64,000 nucleotides of DNA. Source: Martelella limonii. Its GTDB lineage: Bacteria > Pseudomonadota > Alphaproteobacteria > Rhizobiales > Rhizobiaceae. Shown one piece after another: positions 17,597-25,415 of this stretch. The position numbers and the translations under genes are program-made. Every line of letters begins with the position of its first letter. Within the stretch, counting starts at the first letter, position 1. The notes under the pieces are model-generated. The model was not told the DNA's origin and did no database searches. It was given only the letters and a program-made list of their open reading frames with translations. Where the stretch lies: NCBI RefSeq assembly GCF_013344475.1, contig NZ_JABUOU010000008.1, positions 124,001-188,000 of the forward strand. The letters run 5' to 3'.

Positions 17597-19105
17597 CTAA
17601 AGGGTTACACGGATCATCGAGTATGAATAGGGCGGCACCGTCACCGATACCTTGTCGCCAGACAGTTCCGCGCCATCGTGGCGGACCGGCCCGACATTGT
17701 CCGGGTTCTCCTTCGTGTTCTTCGCCTCAAGATCGTCATGCTTGATCAGAGTATGCTCGACCGATTTCGGCGTACCGAAACGCTCGAGCGAGAGATCGAT
17801 CGTCATGGGCTCCTCACCGTGACGATTGACCGCAAAGAAGGTGACCGTCCCCTCGTCGCCGTCATGGACGCCGGCGATATCGAGATAGGACACATTGGCC
17901 GCGATATCGGCATTGTAGGTCTCGCAATCGACATCGAGATCAAGCGCCGTGCCGCGACCGTAGCGCGAGGCGAACTGGAAGGGATAATAGATCGTCTGCT
18001 TCCAGGCTGCCCCGCCCGGCGCCGTCATGATCGGCGCAATGACATTCACAAGCTGGGCGATGCAGGCGATACGCACGACGTTGGAGCGCCGGATGAAGGT
18101 GTTGAGGATGCAGCCGACCTGCAGCACGTCCTCGAAATTGTAGATATCCTCCAGAAGCGCCGGCGCTTCCGGCCAGTCCCATTCCTTCATGCGCTTTTCG
18201 TCTGCTTCGCGCTCATGATACCAGACGTTCCACTCGTCGAAGGAGATCTTCACATCCTTCTTGGAGCGCTTCTTCGCCTTGATATAGTCTATCACGCCGC
18301 TGACCGAACCGATATAGCGGTCGAGCTTTTCCGGCAGCGCCAGATATTCGCGCGTGTTTTTCTCGTAGTTCATGAAATACATGTGCAGCGAGATGAAATC
18401 GATCTGATCATAGGTTTCGTCGAGCACCGTTGCTTCCCATTGCGGGAAGGTCGGCATGTCGGAATGGGACGAGCCGCACACGACCAGTTCCAGATCCTTG
18501 TCGAAGGCGCGGATGGCTTTCGCTGTCTCGTTGGCGAGGTGGCCGTATTCGGAAGCGCTCTTGTGGCCGACCTGCCAGGGACCGTCCATCTCGTTGCCAA
18601 GGCACCAGAGCTTCACATTCCAGGGATCGGCCTGACCGTTCTTGCGGCGCAGGTCCGACCAGTAGGTGCCGCCCGGATGGTTGACGTATTCGACAAAGTT
18701 GCGGGCATGATCGAGACCGCGCGAGCCGAGGTTCACGGCCAGCATCATTTCCGTATTGGCAGCTTCTGCCCAGCGGGCGAATTCATGAATGCCGACCTGA
18801 TTGGTTTCCTTGGTGCGCCAGGCAAGATCGAGCCGGGTCGGACGCTCGCTCTGCGGGCCGATGCCGTCTTCCCAGTTATAGGCGGAGACGAAATTCCCGC
18901 CCGGATACCGGCAGATCGGCGTATCGAGTTCGCGCACGAGGTCGATGACGTCGCGGCGCATGCCGTTTTCGTCCGCGGTCGGATGGCCCGGCTCATAGAT
19001 GCCGGTATAGACTGCCCGCCCGAGATGCTCGAGAAACGAGCCGTAAAGCCTCGGATCGATCGTGGAAATCGTGAAATTCTTGTGCGCTGTGACGCGGGCC
19101 TTCAT
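17597..19105 (-). CDS. abfA: Alpha-L-arabinofuranosidase, GH51
   Basis: 502 residues from the ATG at 19105, which has GGGAGGATCATCT. An upstream in-frame ATG (19126) lies inside the operator region and lacks a ribosome-binding site. The catalytic acid/base Glu is in WCLGNEMDGPWQ and the nucleophile Glu in ISFDEWNVWYHE. The N-terminus (TISTIDPRLYGSFLEHLGR) and the C-terminal beta-sandwich are typical of GH51, and the length is normal. No signal peptide, so it acts in the cytoplasm, releasing L-arabinose from imported oligosaccharides. It is first in the operon with the importer genes. Confidence 0.95.
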   Translation of the reverse strand: MKARVTAHKNFTISTIDPRLYGSFLEHLGRAVYTGIYEPGHPTADENGMRRDVIDLVRELDTPICRYPGGNFVSAYNWEDGIGPQSERPTRLDLAWRTKETNQVGIHEFARWAEAANTEMMLAVNLGSRGLDHARNFVEYVNHPGGTYWSDLRRKNGQADPWNVKLWCLGNEMDGPWQVGHKSASEYGHLANETAKAIRAFDKDLELVVCGSSHSDMPTFPQWEATVLDETYDQIDFISLHMYFMNYEKNTREYLALPEKLDRYIGSVSGVIDYIKAKKRSKKDVKISFDEWNVWYHEREADEKRMKEWDWPEAPALLEDIYNFEDVLQVGCILNTFIRRSNVVRIACIAQLVNVIAPIMTAPGGAAWKQTIYYPFQFASRYGRGTALDLDVDCETYNADIAANVSYLDIAGVHDGDEGTVTFFAVNRHGEEPMTIDLSLERFGTPKSVEHTLIKHDDLEAKNTKENPDNVGPVRHDGAELSGDKVSVTVPPYSYSMIRVTL

Positions 19106-19127
19106 AGATGATCCTCCCAAATCCATT

Positions 19128-19145
19128 TTTTGGTATAAACCAAAA
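19128..19145. promoter_or_regulatory. Operator-like palindrome upstream of abfA
   Basis: Perfect dyad TTTTGGT-ATAA-ACCAAAA, 7-base arms, 23 bases before the abfA start codon and just downstream of a plausible minus-10. It is a likely binding site for the ArsR-like regulator encoded immediately upstream. A half-site TTTTTTGG occurs in the regulator's own leader. Confidence 0.6.
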
Positions 19146-19152
19146 TTTATGG

Positions 19153-19183
19153 ATAATAATGCCGTGATTCATCCGTTCGTCAA
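19153..19183 (-). promoter_or_regulatory. Possible abfA operon promoter
   Basis: Minus strand TTGACG (19178-19183) and TATTAT (19153-19158), 19-base spacer. The palindrome begins 8 bases further downstream, where a bound repressor would block initiation. The spacer is longer than ideal. Confidence 0.4.
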
Positions 19184-19228
19184 GCGTCATTTCTGATTGT
19201 TGCGCTCGCTTCAGCGTCGCAGCACCGT

Positions 19229-20155
19229 CTATTTGGTGGTCAGCCTCAGCACGATATCCTGATCGTAATTGCCGAAACCCTTGCCGAAAATATTGACGCC
19301 GCCGGGGTGGCGCGCATCTTCGCGCACGCTGATGCACAGACGGATCGAATGCCGCGCGCCAAGCTCCAGATCGGCCAGACAGACATCCGACATCTTGATG
19401 CCGTCGACGTAAGAGCCCGTCTCGCACACACGGAAACGCTTGAGCATCCCATATTGAGAGCCGTTGAGCTTCCACCAGTCCGGCGTGAATACTCCACGGC
19501 GATCCCCGAAATCGCCCGGCGAGGTCCACTGGCCGATATCGATGCCGTTGACGGTAATGGTGATATCGGAAGGCCAGTCCGGATTGGTGCCCGGCATTTC
19601 CGAGGAGAGCTCCATCGAGAACTCGAGCTCGGTCACCTCCCGGTTGTCGAGCCTGGCATTGTTGGGGAACTGATATTCCACCTTGCCGCGCGTGAACCAC
19701 AAAAGCCCCGCCTTCATGCGCATCGGATCGAGAAAGGCATCCGGCACATCGAGCAGACCGATAATGCCCTCGCTGGTGCAAAGACCGCAGGGCGCCGTGA
19801 CCTCGAAGGCGGTATAGAGTCCGACCGGCATGGCGACCTCGATGCCGCCGCTGCGGGCATCATCGATCTTGTCGGAAAAGACGATCGCGATTTCATCATA
19901 AAGATTGGTGCAGAGTTTCTGGTTACCCTTGCGCGCCCTGATGATCTCGGTGCGGATCAGCCCGGCCTCTTCCAGCAATTGCACGCTCAAGGAGACCGTC
20001 GACTGCGGCACGCCCAGGATTTCGCCAATCTCCTTGACGTTCAGCGCGCCCCTCTTGCGCAAGAGCTTCAGCACGGCAATGCGCGCCGGCGCTGAAAGCC
20101 CCTTGATGACCTGGAAATCCTTTTCGGGATCCACAACGAGAAAGTTTCGCGACAT
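19229..20155 (-). CDS. ArsR-like transcriptional regulator with large C-terminal sensor domain
   Basis: 308 residues, about three times a minimal ArsR protein. N-terminal winged helix (about 15-85: LSAPARIAVLKLLRKRGALN, then EILGVPQSTVSLSVQLLEEA). The remaining 220 residues look beta-rich, with many Trp, Gly and Asn (GQWTSPGDFGDRRGVF, TPDWWKLNGSQYG). They also contain a Cys pair in APCGLCTSEGIIGLLD. They resemble no sensor I can name. The gene sits just upstream of the arabinofuranosidase operon on the same strand, so sensing of an arabinose derivative is likely. The helix-turn-helix is clear; the ligand is inferred. Confidence 0.8.
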   Translation of the reverse strand: MSRNFLVVDPEKDFQVIKGLSAPARIAVLKLLRKRGALNVKEIGEILGVPQSTVSLSVQLLEEAGLIRTEIIRARKGNQKLCTNLYDEIAIVFSDKIDDARSGGIEVAMPVGLYTAFEVTAPCGLCTSEGIIGLLDVPDAFLDPMRMKAGLLWFTRGKVEYQFPNNARLDNREVTELEFSMELSSEMPGTNPDWPSDITITVNGIDIGQWTSPGDFGDRRGVFTPDWWKLNGSQYGMLKRFRVCETGSYVDGIKMSDVCLADLELGARHSIRLCISVREDARHPGGVNIFGKGFGNYDQDIVLRLTTK

Positions 20156-20413
20156 GGCTGTTTTTGTTCGACTGTTCTTGCCAAAAAACTTTCATATCAG
20201 AATCCTTGGATTGGTCAATCATGTGACGTTCCTGTGACACACGCTGCAAAAGCGCCTTTTTCCTTTCCCTTCGGTTGCGTTTCCCTGCCGACGGACGCCG
20301 TGATCTGTTCCATCCTGTAAGAACGGTAAATCCACGTTTCCCACCGCAAATCCGGATCGGCGGGTTGCTCACAATATTGCCAATTGCTTAAATACCATCA
20401 GCGTGCGACTACC

Positions 20414-20425
20414 ATTGTTAACAAT
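20414..20425. promoter_or_regulatory. Palindrome upstream of the luxR-type gene
   Basis: ATTGTTAACAAT, a perfect 12-base dyad ending 11 bases before the start codon of the LuxR-type regulator. It could be an operator, but its position would also cover the ribosome-binding region. No factor can be assigned. Confidence 0.3.
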
Positions 20426-20436
20426 CACACAAGCTG

Positions 20437-21255
20437 ATGTTGGACGAAACCATCGATACCGAACGGATTTATGCCCTCTGGGATGAACTGGCGGACTTTG
20501 AGGCGTCCCGCATGCCGGCGGCGCGTCATCACCTGCTTTCTGTCGTCTGTGACATGATCGATGCTCCGCAGGCCGACTGGATCGGGGCCGTGCGGCTTGA
20601 CGACAACGTTCAGCGCGATCCGCTTTTCGGCTGGCGTCCCCGCAGCCTTTCGGCGCTTTACCCCGATGAGGAAACGGAAAAGACCATCCAGCAAGCCTTT
20701 GCCCTGATGGAGAAGGGTGAGCCGGACATCACCACGATCCGCAACGCACAGCTTGCCGGCAAATTCCGTGTGTTCATGCTGGATGAGCTTGCGACGCCGG
20801 AATGGTTTGAAAGCAATTCATACAAGACGTTTTACCGCGGCCTGGACCGGCTTGATTCCATCTGGGTCGGGATTCCCATCAATGCGGATGCCGAAATCCA
20901 GATCGGCTTTCACCGCTCGCTCTCGCAGGAAAAATTCAGCGAACATGAGCGTCAAATCGTGGCCCATGCCCTGCGCGGCATCCGGTGGTTTTACCGCCTG
21001 CAGATGCTCTCGGAAGGGATCGGCGTCGCCTCGGAGCCGCTGACCCCGATGGAAAACCGGGTTCTGCACGACTTGCTCCAGGGGCTATCGGAGCGCAAGA
21101 TCGCAGAGGACAACGGCCAGAGCCACCATACCGTGCATGATCACGTCAAGCGGATCTACCGGAAATACGGCGTTACCAGCCGCGCGGCCCTGATGGCGCT
21201 GTGGCTTGGAAAGCCCACCCCCCTAAATAGGGGATTCCAAACGCAGGACGCCTGA
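20437..21255 (+). CDS. LuxR-family transcriptional regulator
   Basis: 272 residues. The N-terminal 190 residues resemble a GAF/autoinducer-like sensor fold (IWVGIPINADAEIQIGFHRS) but lack a clear acyl-homoserine-lactone signature. A C-terminal LuxR helix-turn-helix (about 205-260: LTPMENRVLHDLLQGLSERK, then HHTVHDHVKRIYRKYGV) is clear. No receiver domain and no luxI gene nearby, so it is an orphan regulator. No good ribosome-binding site precedes the ATG. The next gene, a two-partner-secretion transporter on the same strand 106 bases downstream, is its most likely target. Confidence 0.85.
   Translation: MLDETIDTERIYALWDELADFEASRMPAARHHLLSVVCDMIDAPQADWIGAVRLDDNVQRDPLFGWRPRSLSALYPDEETEKTIQQAFALMEKGEPDITTIRNAQLAGKFRVFMLDELATPEWFESNSYKTFYRGLDRLDSIWVGIPINADAEIQIGFHRSLSQEKFSEHERQIVAHALRGIRWFYRLQMLSEGIGVASEPLTPMENRVLHDLLQGLSERKIAEDNGQSHHTVHDHVKRIYRKYGVTSRAALMALWLGKPTPLNRGFQTQDA
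21220..21233. promoter_or_regulatory. Palindrome CCCCTAAATAGGGG inside the end of the luxR-type gene
   Basis: Perfect 14-base dyad (CCCCTA-AA-TAGGGG) 129 bases upstream of the TpsB start codon and inside the last codons of the regulator gene. LuxR-type proteins bind dyads of about this length, so it is a candidate operator for the downstream gene. Confidence 0.4.
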
Positions 21256-21361
21256 TCGATAAGCATTTTCTGAATGGGACTCGCCAGAAACGGTGCGCCA
21301 AGCCTTACCTTTAGAGAAGGCAGAGCTGGGTTCCTCAAGCAACGCTCCATGTGGGGGAACC

Positions 21362-23158
21362 ATGCAGCAGCAGGCTTTGTCAAAGATATCAGGCTTCGTC
21401 GCAGACGCGGTTCCGCAGCCACCTGCCGTCGTCGATCCGCAGACGGCTGAATGTAAGTCTGCAGAGACCCAGATCAAGAACGGGGCGGAGGTTCGGTCCG
21501 TTTCGTTCAGGCAGGTGTGCGTAGCCCTCGGTTCGCTTGCAATGGGTTGCCTTTTCGCAAACGCCGCACTTGCGCAAACCGCAGGCCGGATCGAACAGAC
21601 GGTCGCCGGCCAGAACACGATCCTTGAACGGTTCACGCCGCCGCCGCGTGTCGGCACGGTGGATATCCAGGTTCAGGATCAGCGCACGCGCACTCCCGAA
21701 AAGGACGCGGAGGCGATCCGTTTCACGCTGAATTCCGTGACGATCGAGGGCGCCGACACACTTCCGGCAACGGCATTTTCCGGTCTCTGGCAGGGCATGG
21801 TGGGTAAGGTGATCACCCTAGCCGATCTCTACCGGCTCGCAGGCGAGGTCGACGCCCGATACCTGAACGCCGGCTATCTTTCGATGACCGTCGTGCCCGT
21901 TCAGGACTTTTCATCCGGCAAGATCACGCTGCGCGTCTATGAAAGCTACGTCGAGACGCTGGAGATCAACAGCGACATTCCCGGCATTCGGGATCGGCTC
22001 GCGCCTTATATCGATCGGATCATCGCCATGCGGCCGATCCGGATCAAGGAGGCCGAGCGCATCCTGCTGCTGATGAGCGATCTTGGCGGCCTCGATATCG
22101 AAGGCACGCTGATACGGCCGGAAAATCCTCAGGGCGGCGGCACATTGCGTCTCAACATCGGCTTCGACCGGTCCTCGGGGGGCGTCGGGCTCGACAATCT
22201 CGGCACCGATGAGGTCGGGCCGCTGGAATTGTCCGGCAATGTCACCGTCAACGACCTGCTCGGGCTTTTCGACACGGCAAGCCTTGTGGGCGTGACGGTT
22301 CCCAACATGCCGCAGGAAATGATCTTTCTGCAGGCCTCACAGGATATTCCGATCGGCTTCAACGGTCTGTCAGCCGGCTACGACCTTTCATACATCACCC
22401 AGAAGCCGGGCGGCGACCTGAAATCCGACGACATCCATATTGAGTCCGTGATCGGCACGATGCGTCTCGATTATCCCTTCGTGCGCACGATCGACCAAAG
22501 CCTGTTCGGACGGATCGAGGTCAATCTGCGCAACGACCGGGTCGATGTCATGGGCGCGCGGGCAGCGCGCGAGCAGACGCGCTGGGCCGCCATGTCGCTG
22601 ACCTATGACCGCCAGATCGGATCGACCGCATTTCTGACGACAAGCGAATTCGGCCAGGGCCTCGGCCAGGAAGCCGCATCACCGGAGGTACCGGAGGACT
22701 ACCGGTTCGCGCGGCTGAGCTTCGACATCGCGCATGAACTTACCGCCGACACCGCCATTCGCCTGCGCAGCGCCGGGCAGTATTCCGCAACGCCCCTGCC
22801 TTCGGCAGCGCAGTTTTCGCTCGGGGGCGATCCCTATGGCTGGGCGTTCGACGGCAGCACCCTTTCAGGTGCCAGCGGCGCGGCCGCCGCCCTGGAACTC
22901 AGCCATGATATCGAAACCGGCTGGTCCGCCCTTCCCGGCCTCACGCTGACGACCTTCGCGGATTATGGCGTGGTGTGGAACGAAGAGGCGAGCGCCGACT
23001 ATGCGCGCGATGCCCTCGGCTCGGTCGGCGTCGGCGTCAGCGGCATGCTTGCGGAAAAGATGACCTTTCAGCTGATCGCGGCCGTACCGTGGTACAGTCC
23101 CGACAATGGCGAGGATGAAGGCCTCCGGGTTTTCTTCAGACTTGGACTGCCGCTCTGA
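21362..23158 (+). CDS. Two-partner secretion outer-membrane transporter, TpsB/ShlB/FhaC family
   Basis: 598 residues from the ATG at 21362, preceded by GGGGGAACC. An in-frame ATG at 21293 lacks a site. A polar leader of about 45 residues precedes the hydrophobic core ending at NAALAQ, an unusually long signal region. Next comes a linker, a POTRA-2/ShlB region (about 115-260: VTIEGADTLPATAF, RYLNAGYLSMTVVPVQDFSS) and a 16-strand-type barrel ending in FFRLGLPL. These proteins export one large TpsA exoprotein across the outer membrane. No TpsA with a haemagglutinin-type secretion domain is present nearby. Confidence 0.88.
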   Translation: MQQQALSKISGFVADAVPQPPAVVDPQTAECKSAETQIKNGAEVRSVSFRQVCVALGSLAMGCLFANAALAQTAGRIEQTVAGQNTILERFTPPPRVGTVDIQVQDQRTRTPEKDAEAIRFTLNSVTIEGADTLPATAFSGLWQGMVGKVITLADLYRLAGEVDARYLNAGYLSMTVVPVQDFSSGKITLRVYESYVETLEINSDIPGIRDRLAPYIDRIIAMRPIRIKEAERILLLMSDLGGLDIEGTLIRPENPQGGGTLRLNIGFDRSSGGVGLDNLGTDEVGPLELSGNVTVNDLLGLFDTASLVGVTVPNMPQEMIFLQASQDIPIGFNGLSAGYDLSYITQKPGGDLKSDDIHIESVIGTMRLDYPFVRTIDQSLFGRIEVNLRNDRVDVMGARAAREQTRWAAMSLTYDRQIGSTAFLTTSEFGQGLGQEAASPEVPEDYRFARLSFDIAHELTADTAIRLRSAGQYSATPLPSAAQFSLGGDPYGWAFDGSTLSGASGAAAALELSHDIETGWSALPGLTLTTFADYGVVWNEEASADYARDALGSVGVGVSGMLAEKMTFQLIAAVPWYSPDNGEDEGLRVFFRLGLPL

Positions 23159-23217
23159 GGGGCCACGCAGTCACATGACACGAAATGCTCCGGTGAAGCC
23201 GCTGGATGCAACGCGCT

Positions 23218-23234
23218 CTGATCGCGGCGATCAG
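23218..23234. promoter_or_regulatory. Inverted repeat in the tpsB-serine hydrolase gap
   Basis: CTGATCGC-G-GCGATCAG, 8-base perfect arms, 37 bases before the serine hydrolase start codon. There is no T run, so an operator or short RNA hairpin is more likely than a terminator. Confidence 0.35.
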
Positions 23235-23270
23235 GACAATTCACATTTGGATCTAGCTGGGAGAAACCCT

Positions 23271-25415
23271 ATGAAGAAGATCTTCATTTCGCGAGGCGGT
23301 TTGGCGTCTATGGCTGCGATCGCCAGCGCCCTGTGGGCTTCGGTTGCGATGGCGGGCATGCAGGAGGACCTGCAAGCCAGGCTGGACAATTTCATTGCGG
23401 CGCGCAGCGCACCCGAAAGCGTCACCGGCATATCCGCCTATGTCAGCCTGGGTGCGGACGGACCGGACTATAGCGCCTATGCCGGGACGATGGGCAAGGA
23501 TAGCAAGGAGCCCGTCGGCCCGGACACGCTCTACCAGATCGGCAGCAACACCAAGGGCTTTACCGGAGCGCTGATCCTGGCGCTGGAAGCCGAGGGCAAG
23601 GTCGATATCCACGACACCGTAGGCGACTGGCTGCCGGAATATGAGGCATGGTCGGACGTGACGATCCAGCAATTGCTGCACATGACCAGCGGCTTGCCGA
23701 CCTATTCGGAGACGGCGGAATTGAACGAAGCCTTCGTGAACACCCCCGATCGGGATTTCACGATGCCCGAACTGATCGCCATGGCCTATCCGAGCGAAAC
23801 CGTGGACCTGCCGACCACGGAAGGCTATTTCTACTCGAATACCAATTACATTCTCGCTGGCATGATCGCCGAAAAGGCATCGGGCATGTCCTACAAGGAT
23901 GCGCTCGAGGAGAAGCTGTTCAAGCCCGCAGGCCTGACCGAGACGTTCTACGAGCCTTTTTCCTATGGCGAGGACGTGTTGTCGCGCATGCCTTCCGGTT
24001 ACTTCAACAATCCGGAATGCACACTTTATGACGCGGATTGCGAAGTCAGCCAGCTGGCCCCGCTGATGGGCCGCGACGTGAAGACGGACTCCGTCAGCTG
24101 GGCGGGCCCTGCGGGCGGCATCGTCAGCACGCCGGAGGATCTTGCGAAATGGATCCGCGCCGTCTTTTCCGGAAAGGTGCTGCCGGAAAAGCAGCTGGCG
24201 GAGTTTGTAACGCCCGTGTCGCTGGCAACCGGCGAGATCATCGATGATGTATCGGACGAGGACCCGCGGGGCTTTACCCTCGGCCTGACGCGCGTGACCG
24301 CGCCTGGCATGGACCCGATGTATTACTATCTCGGAATGACGCTCGGCTACCGCGCCGCCTTCATCTACTCGCCCGAACAGGACGTGATCGTGACCGCCGC
24401 CACCAACTCCCAGCCGCCCGCCCCAATGATGCGCATTTCCCTTGGCTTTCATGGAGAAAATCGAAAGCTCCGATGCCTGCCGAAGGCAGAGCCTCGACGA
24501 CCACTCCCTTGTACAAACGCCCGGTTTCCGGATTGCGCAGGCCGCGCCGCCTCACTCGCCCGAAAGGGCTGCCACCGGATCAAGCTTCGAGGCGCTGCGG
24601 GCCGGGAGATAGCCGAATGTGACGCCGATCAGGGTCGAGCAGATCACCGCGGCGACAATCGAACCCGGCGAATAGAGCACGGTAAAGCCGGAGCTCAGCG
24701 CCGTCAGCAGGCTGCCAAAACCGAGCGCCGCCGCAATCCCGAGGCAGCCGCCGATCAGGCAGACGATGATGGCCTCGATCAGGAACTGGAGCAGGATATC
24801 GCTGCGCCGCGCGCCGACGGCCATCCGCACGCCGATCTCCGAGACCCGTTCGGACACGGAGACCAGCATGATGTTCATCACCCCGATGCCGCCAACCACA
24901 AGGGAAATCACCGCGATCGCCGTGATCAGCAGTGCCAGCGTCATCGCGGTGCTGGTGATCGTTTCGCGAATATCGTCCGTGTTGAGGATGTAGAAATCCT
25001 GGGTGCCATGCCTTTGCGTCAAGAGCGCCGTCACCGCATTCTCGGCGTCACGCATGTCATAGCCGTCATCGACCCGCAGGATCACGCTGCGCAAAGTCGT
25101 CTTACCGAGGGCGCGCGTCTGGACGGCGGTATAGGGCATGTAGAGCGAAAGGTTGCCACTCGACCCGAACCCGGTCTGGCTGGTCTTGACCACGCCGATG
25201 ACCCTGACCGGGACATTGCCGGCCAGGATCACCTTGCCGATCGGATCCTCGCCCGCTGCAAAAAGCGTGTCGCGGGTGTTGGCGTCGATGACGGCATCCT
25301 GCGAGCGGGTCCGGACATCCGCCTCGTTGAAGAGGCTGCCTTGCTCGAGTTCAAGCGCCTTCGCCGTGAAATACGCCGCGCCGACGCCATTGACGAGCGC
25401 ATTGGACTCCACTGA
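23271..25415 (+). CDS. Beta-lactamase-family serine hydrolase with aberrant run-on C-terminus
   Basis: The start ATG has GGGAGAAACCC upstream and a signal peptide ending SVAMAG. The first about 385 residues are a class C beta-lactamase/D-alanyl-D-alanine carboxypeptidase-like domain with Ser-x-x-Lys in GSNTKGF, Tyr-Ser-Asn in YFYSNTNY and a third motif degraded to TLGYRA. After NSQPPAP (about 24425) family similarity stops. The frame stays open for about 330 more residues, of which the last 288 codons are antisense to macB. A normal protein of this family would end near here, so a frameshift has probably removed the original stop. The final product may be non-functional. It may be secreted; its substrate is unknown. 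Confidence 0.65.
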   Translation: MKKIFISRGGLASMAAIASALWASVAMAGMQEDLQARLDNFIAARSAPESVTGISAYVSLGADGPDYSAYAGTMGKDSKEPVGPDTLYQIGSNTKGFTGALILALEAEGKVDIHDTVGDWLPEYEAWSDVTIQQLLHMTSGLPTYSETAELNEAFVNTPDRDFTMPELIAMAYPSETVDLPTTEGYFYSNTNYILAGMIAEKASGMSYKDALEEKLFKPAGLTETFYEPFSYGEDVLSRMPSGYFNNPECTLYDADCEVSQLAPLMGRDVKTDSVSWAGPAGGIVSTPEDLAKWIRAVFSGKVLPEKQLAEFVTPVSLATGEIIDDVSDEDPRGFTLGLTRVTAPGMDPMYYYLGMTLGYRAAFIYSPEQDVIVTAATNSQPPAPMMRISLGFHGENRKLRCLPKAEPRRPLPCTNARFPDCAGRAASLARKGCHRIKLRGAAGREIAECDADQGRADHRGDNRTRRIEHGKAGAQRRQQAAKTERRRNPEAAADQADDDGLDQELEQDIAAPRADGHPHADLRDPFGHGDQHDVHHPDAANHKGNHRDRRDQQCQRHRGAGDRFANIVRVEDVEILGAMPLRQERRHRILGVTHVIAVIDPQDHAAQSRLTEGARLDGGIGHVERKVATRPEPGLAGLDHADDPDRDIAGQDHLADRILARCKKRVAGVGVDDGILRAGPDIRLVEEAALLEFKRLRREIRRADAIDERIGLH

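Noticed and set aside
15297-17745. Two overlapping plus-strand frames of 332 and 537 codons
   Set aside because: Both are mirror images of the permease and binding-protein genes on the other strand; composition is charged and repetitive without any recognisable domain.
20202-20213. AATCCTTGGATT dyad upstream of the ArsR-like gene
   Set aside because: Short arms, not repeated at the abfA promoter, and unrelated to the TTTTGGT dyad; could be chance.
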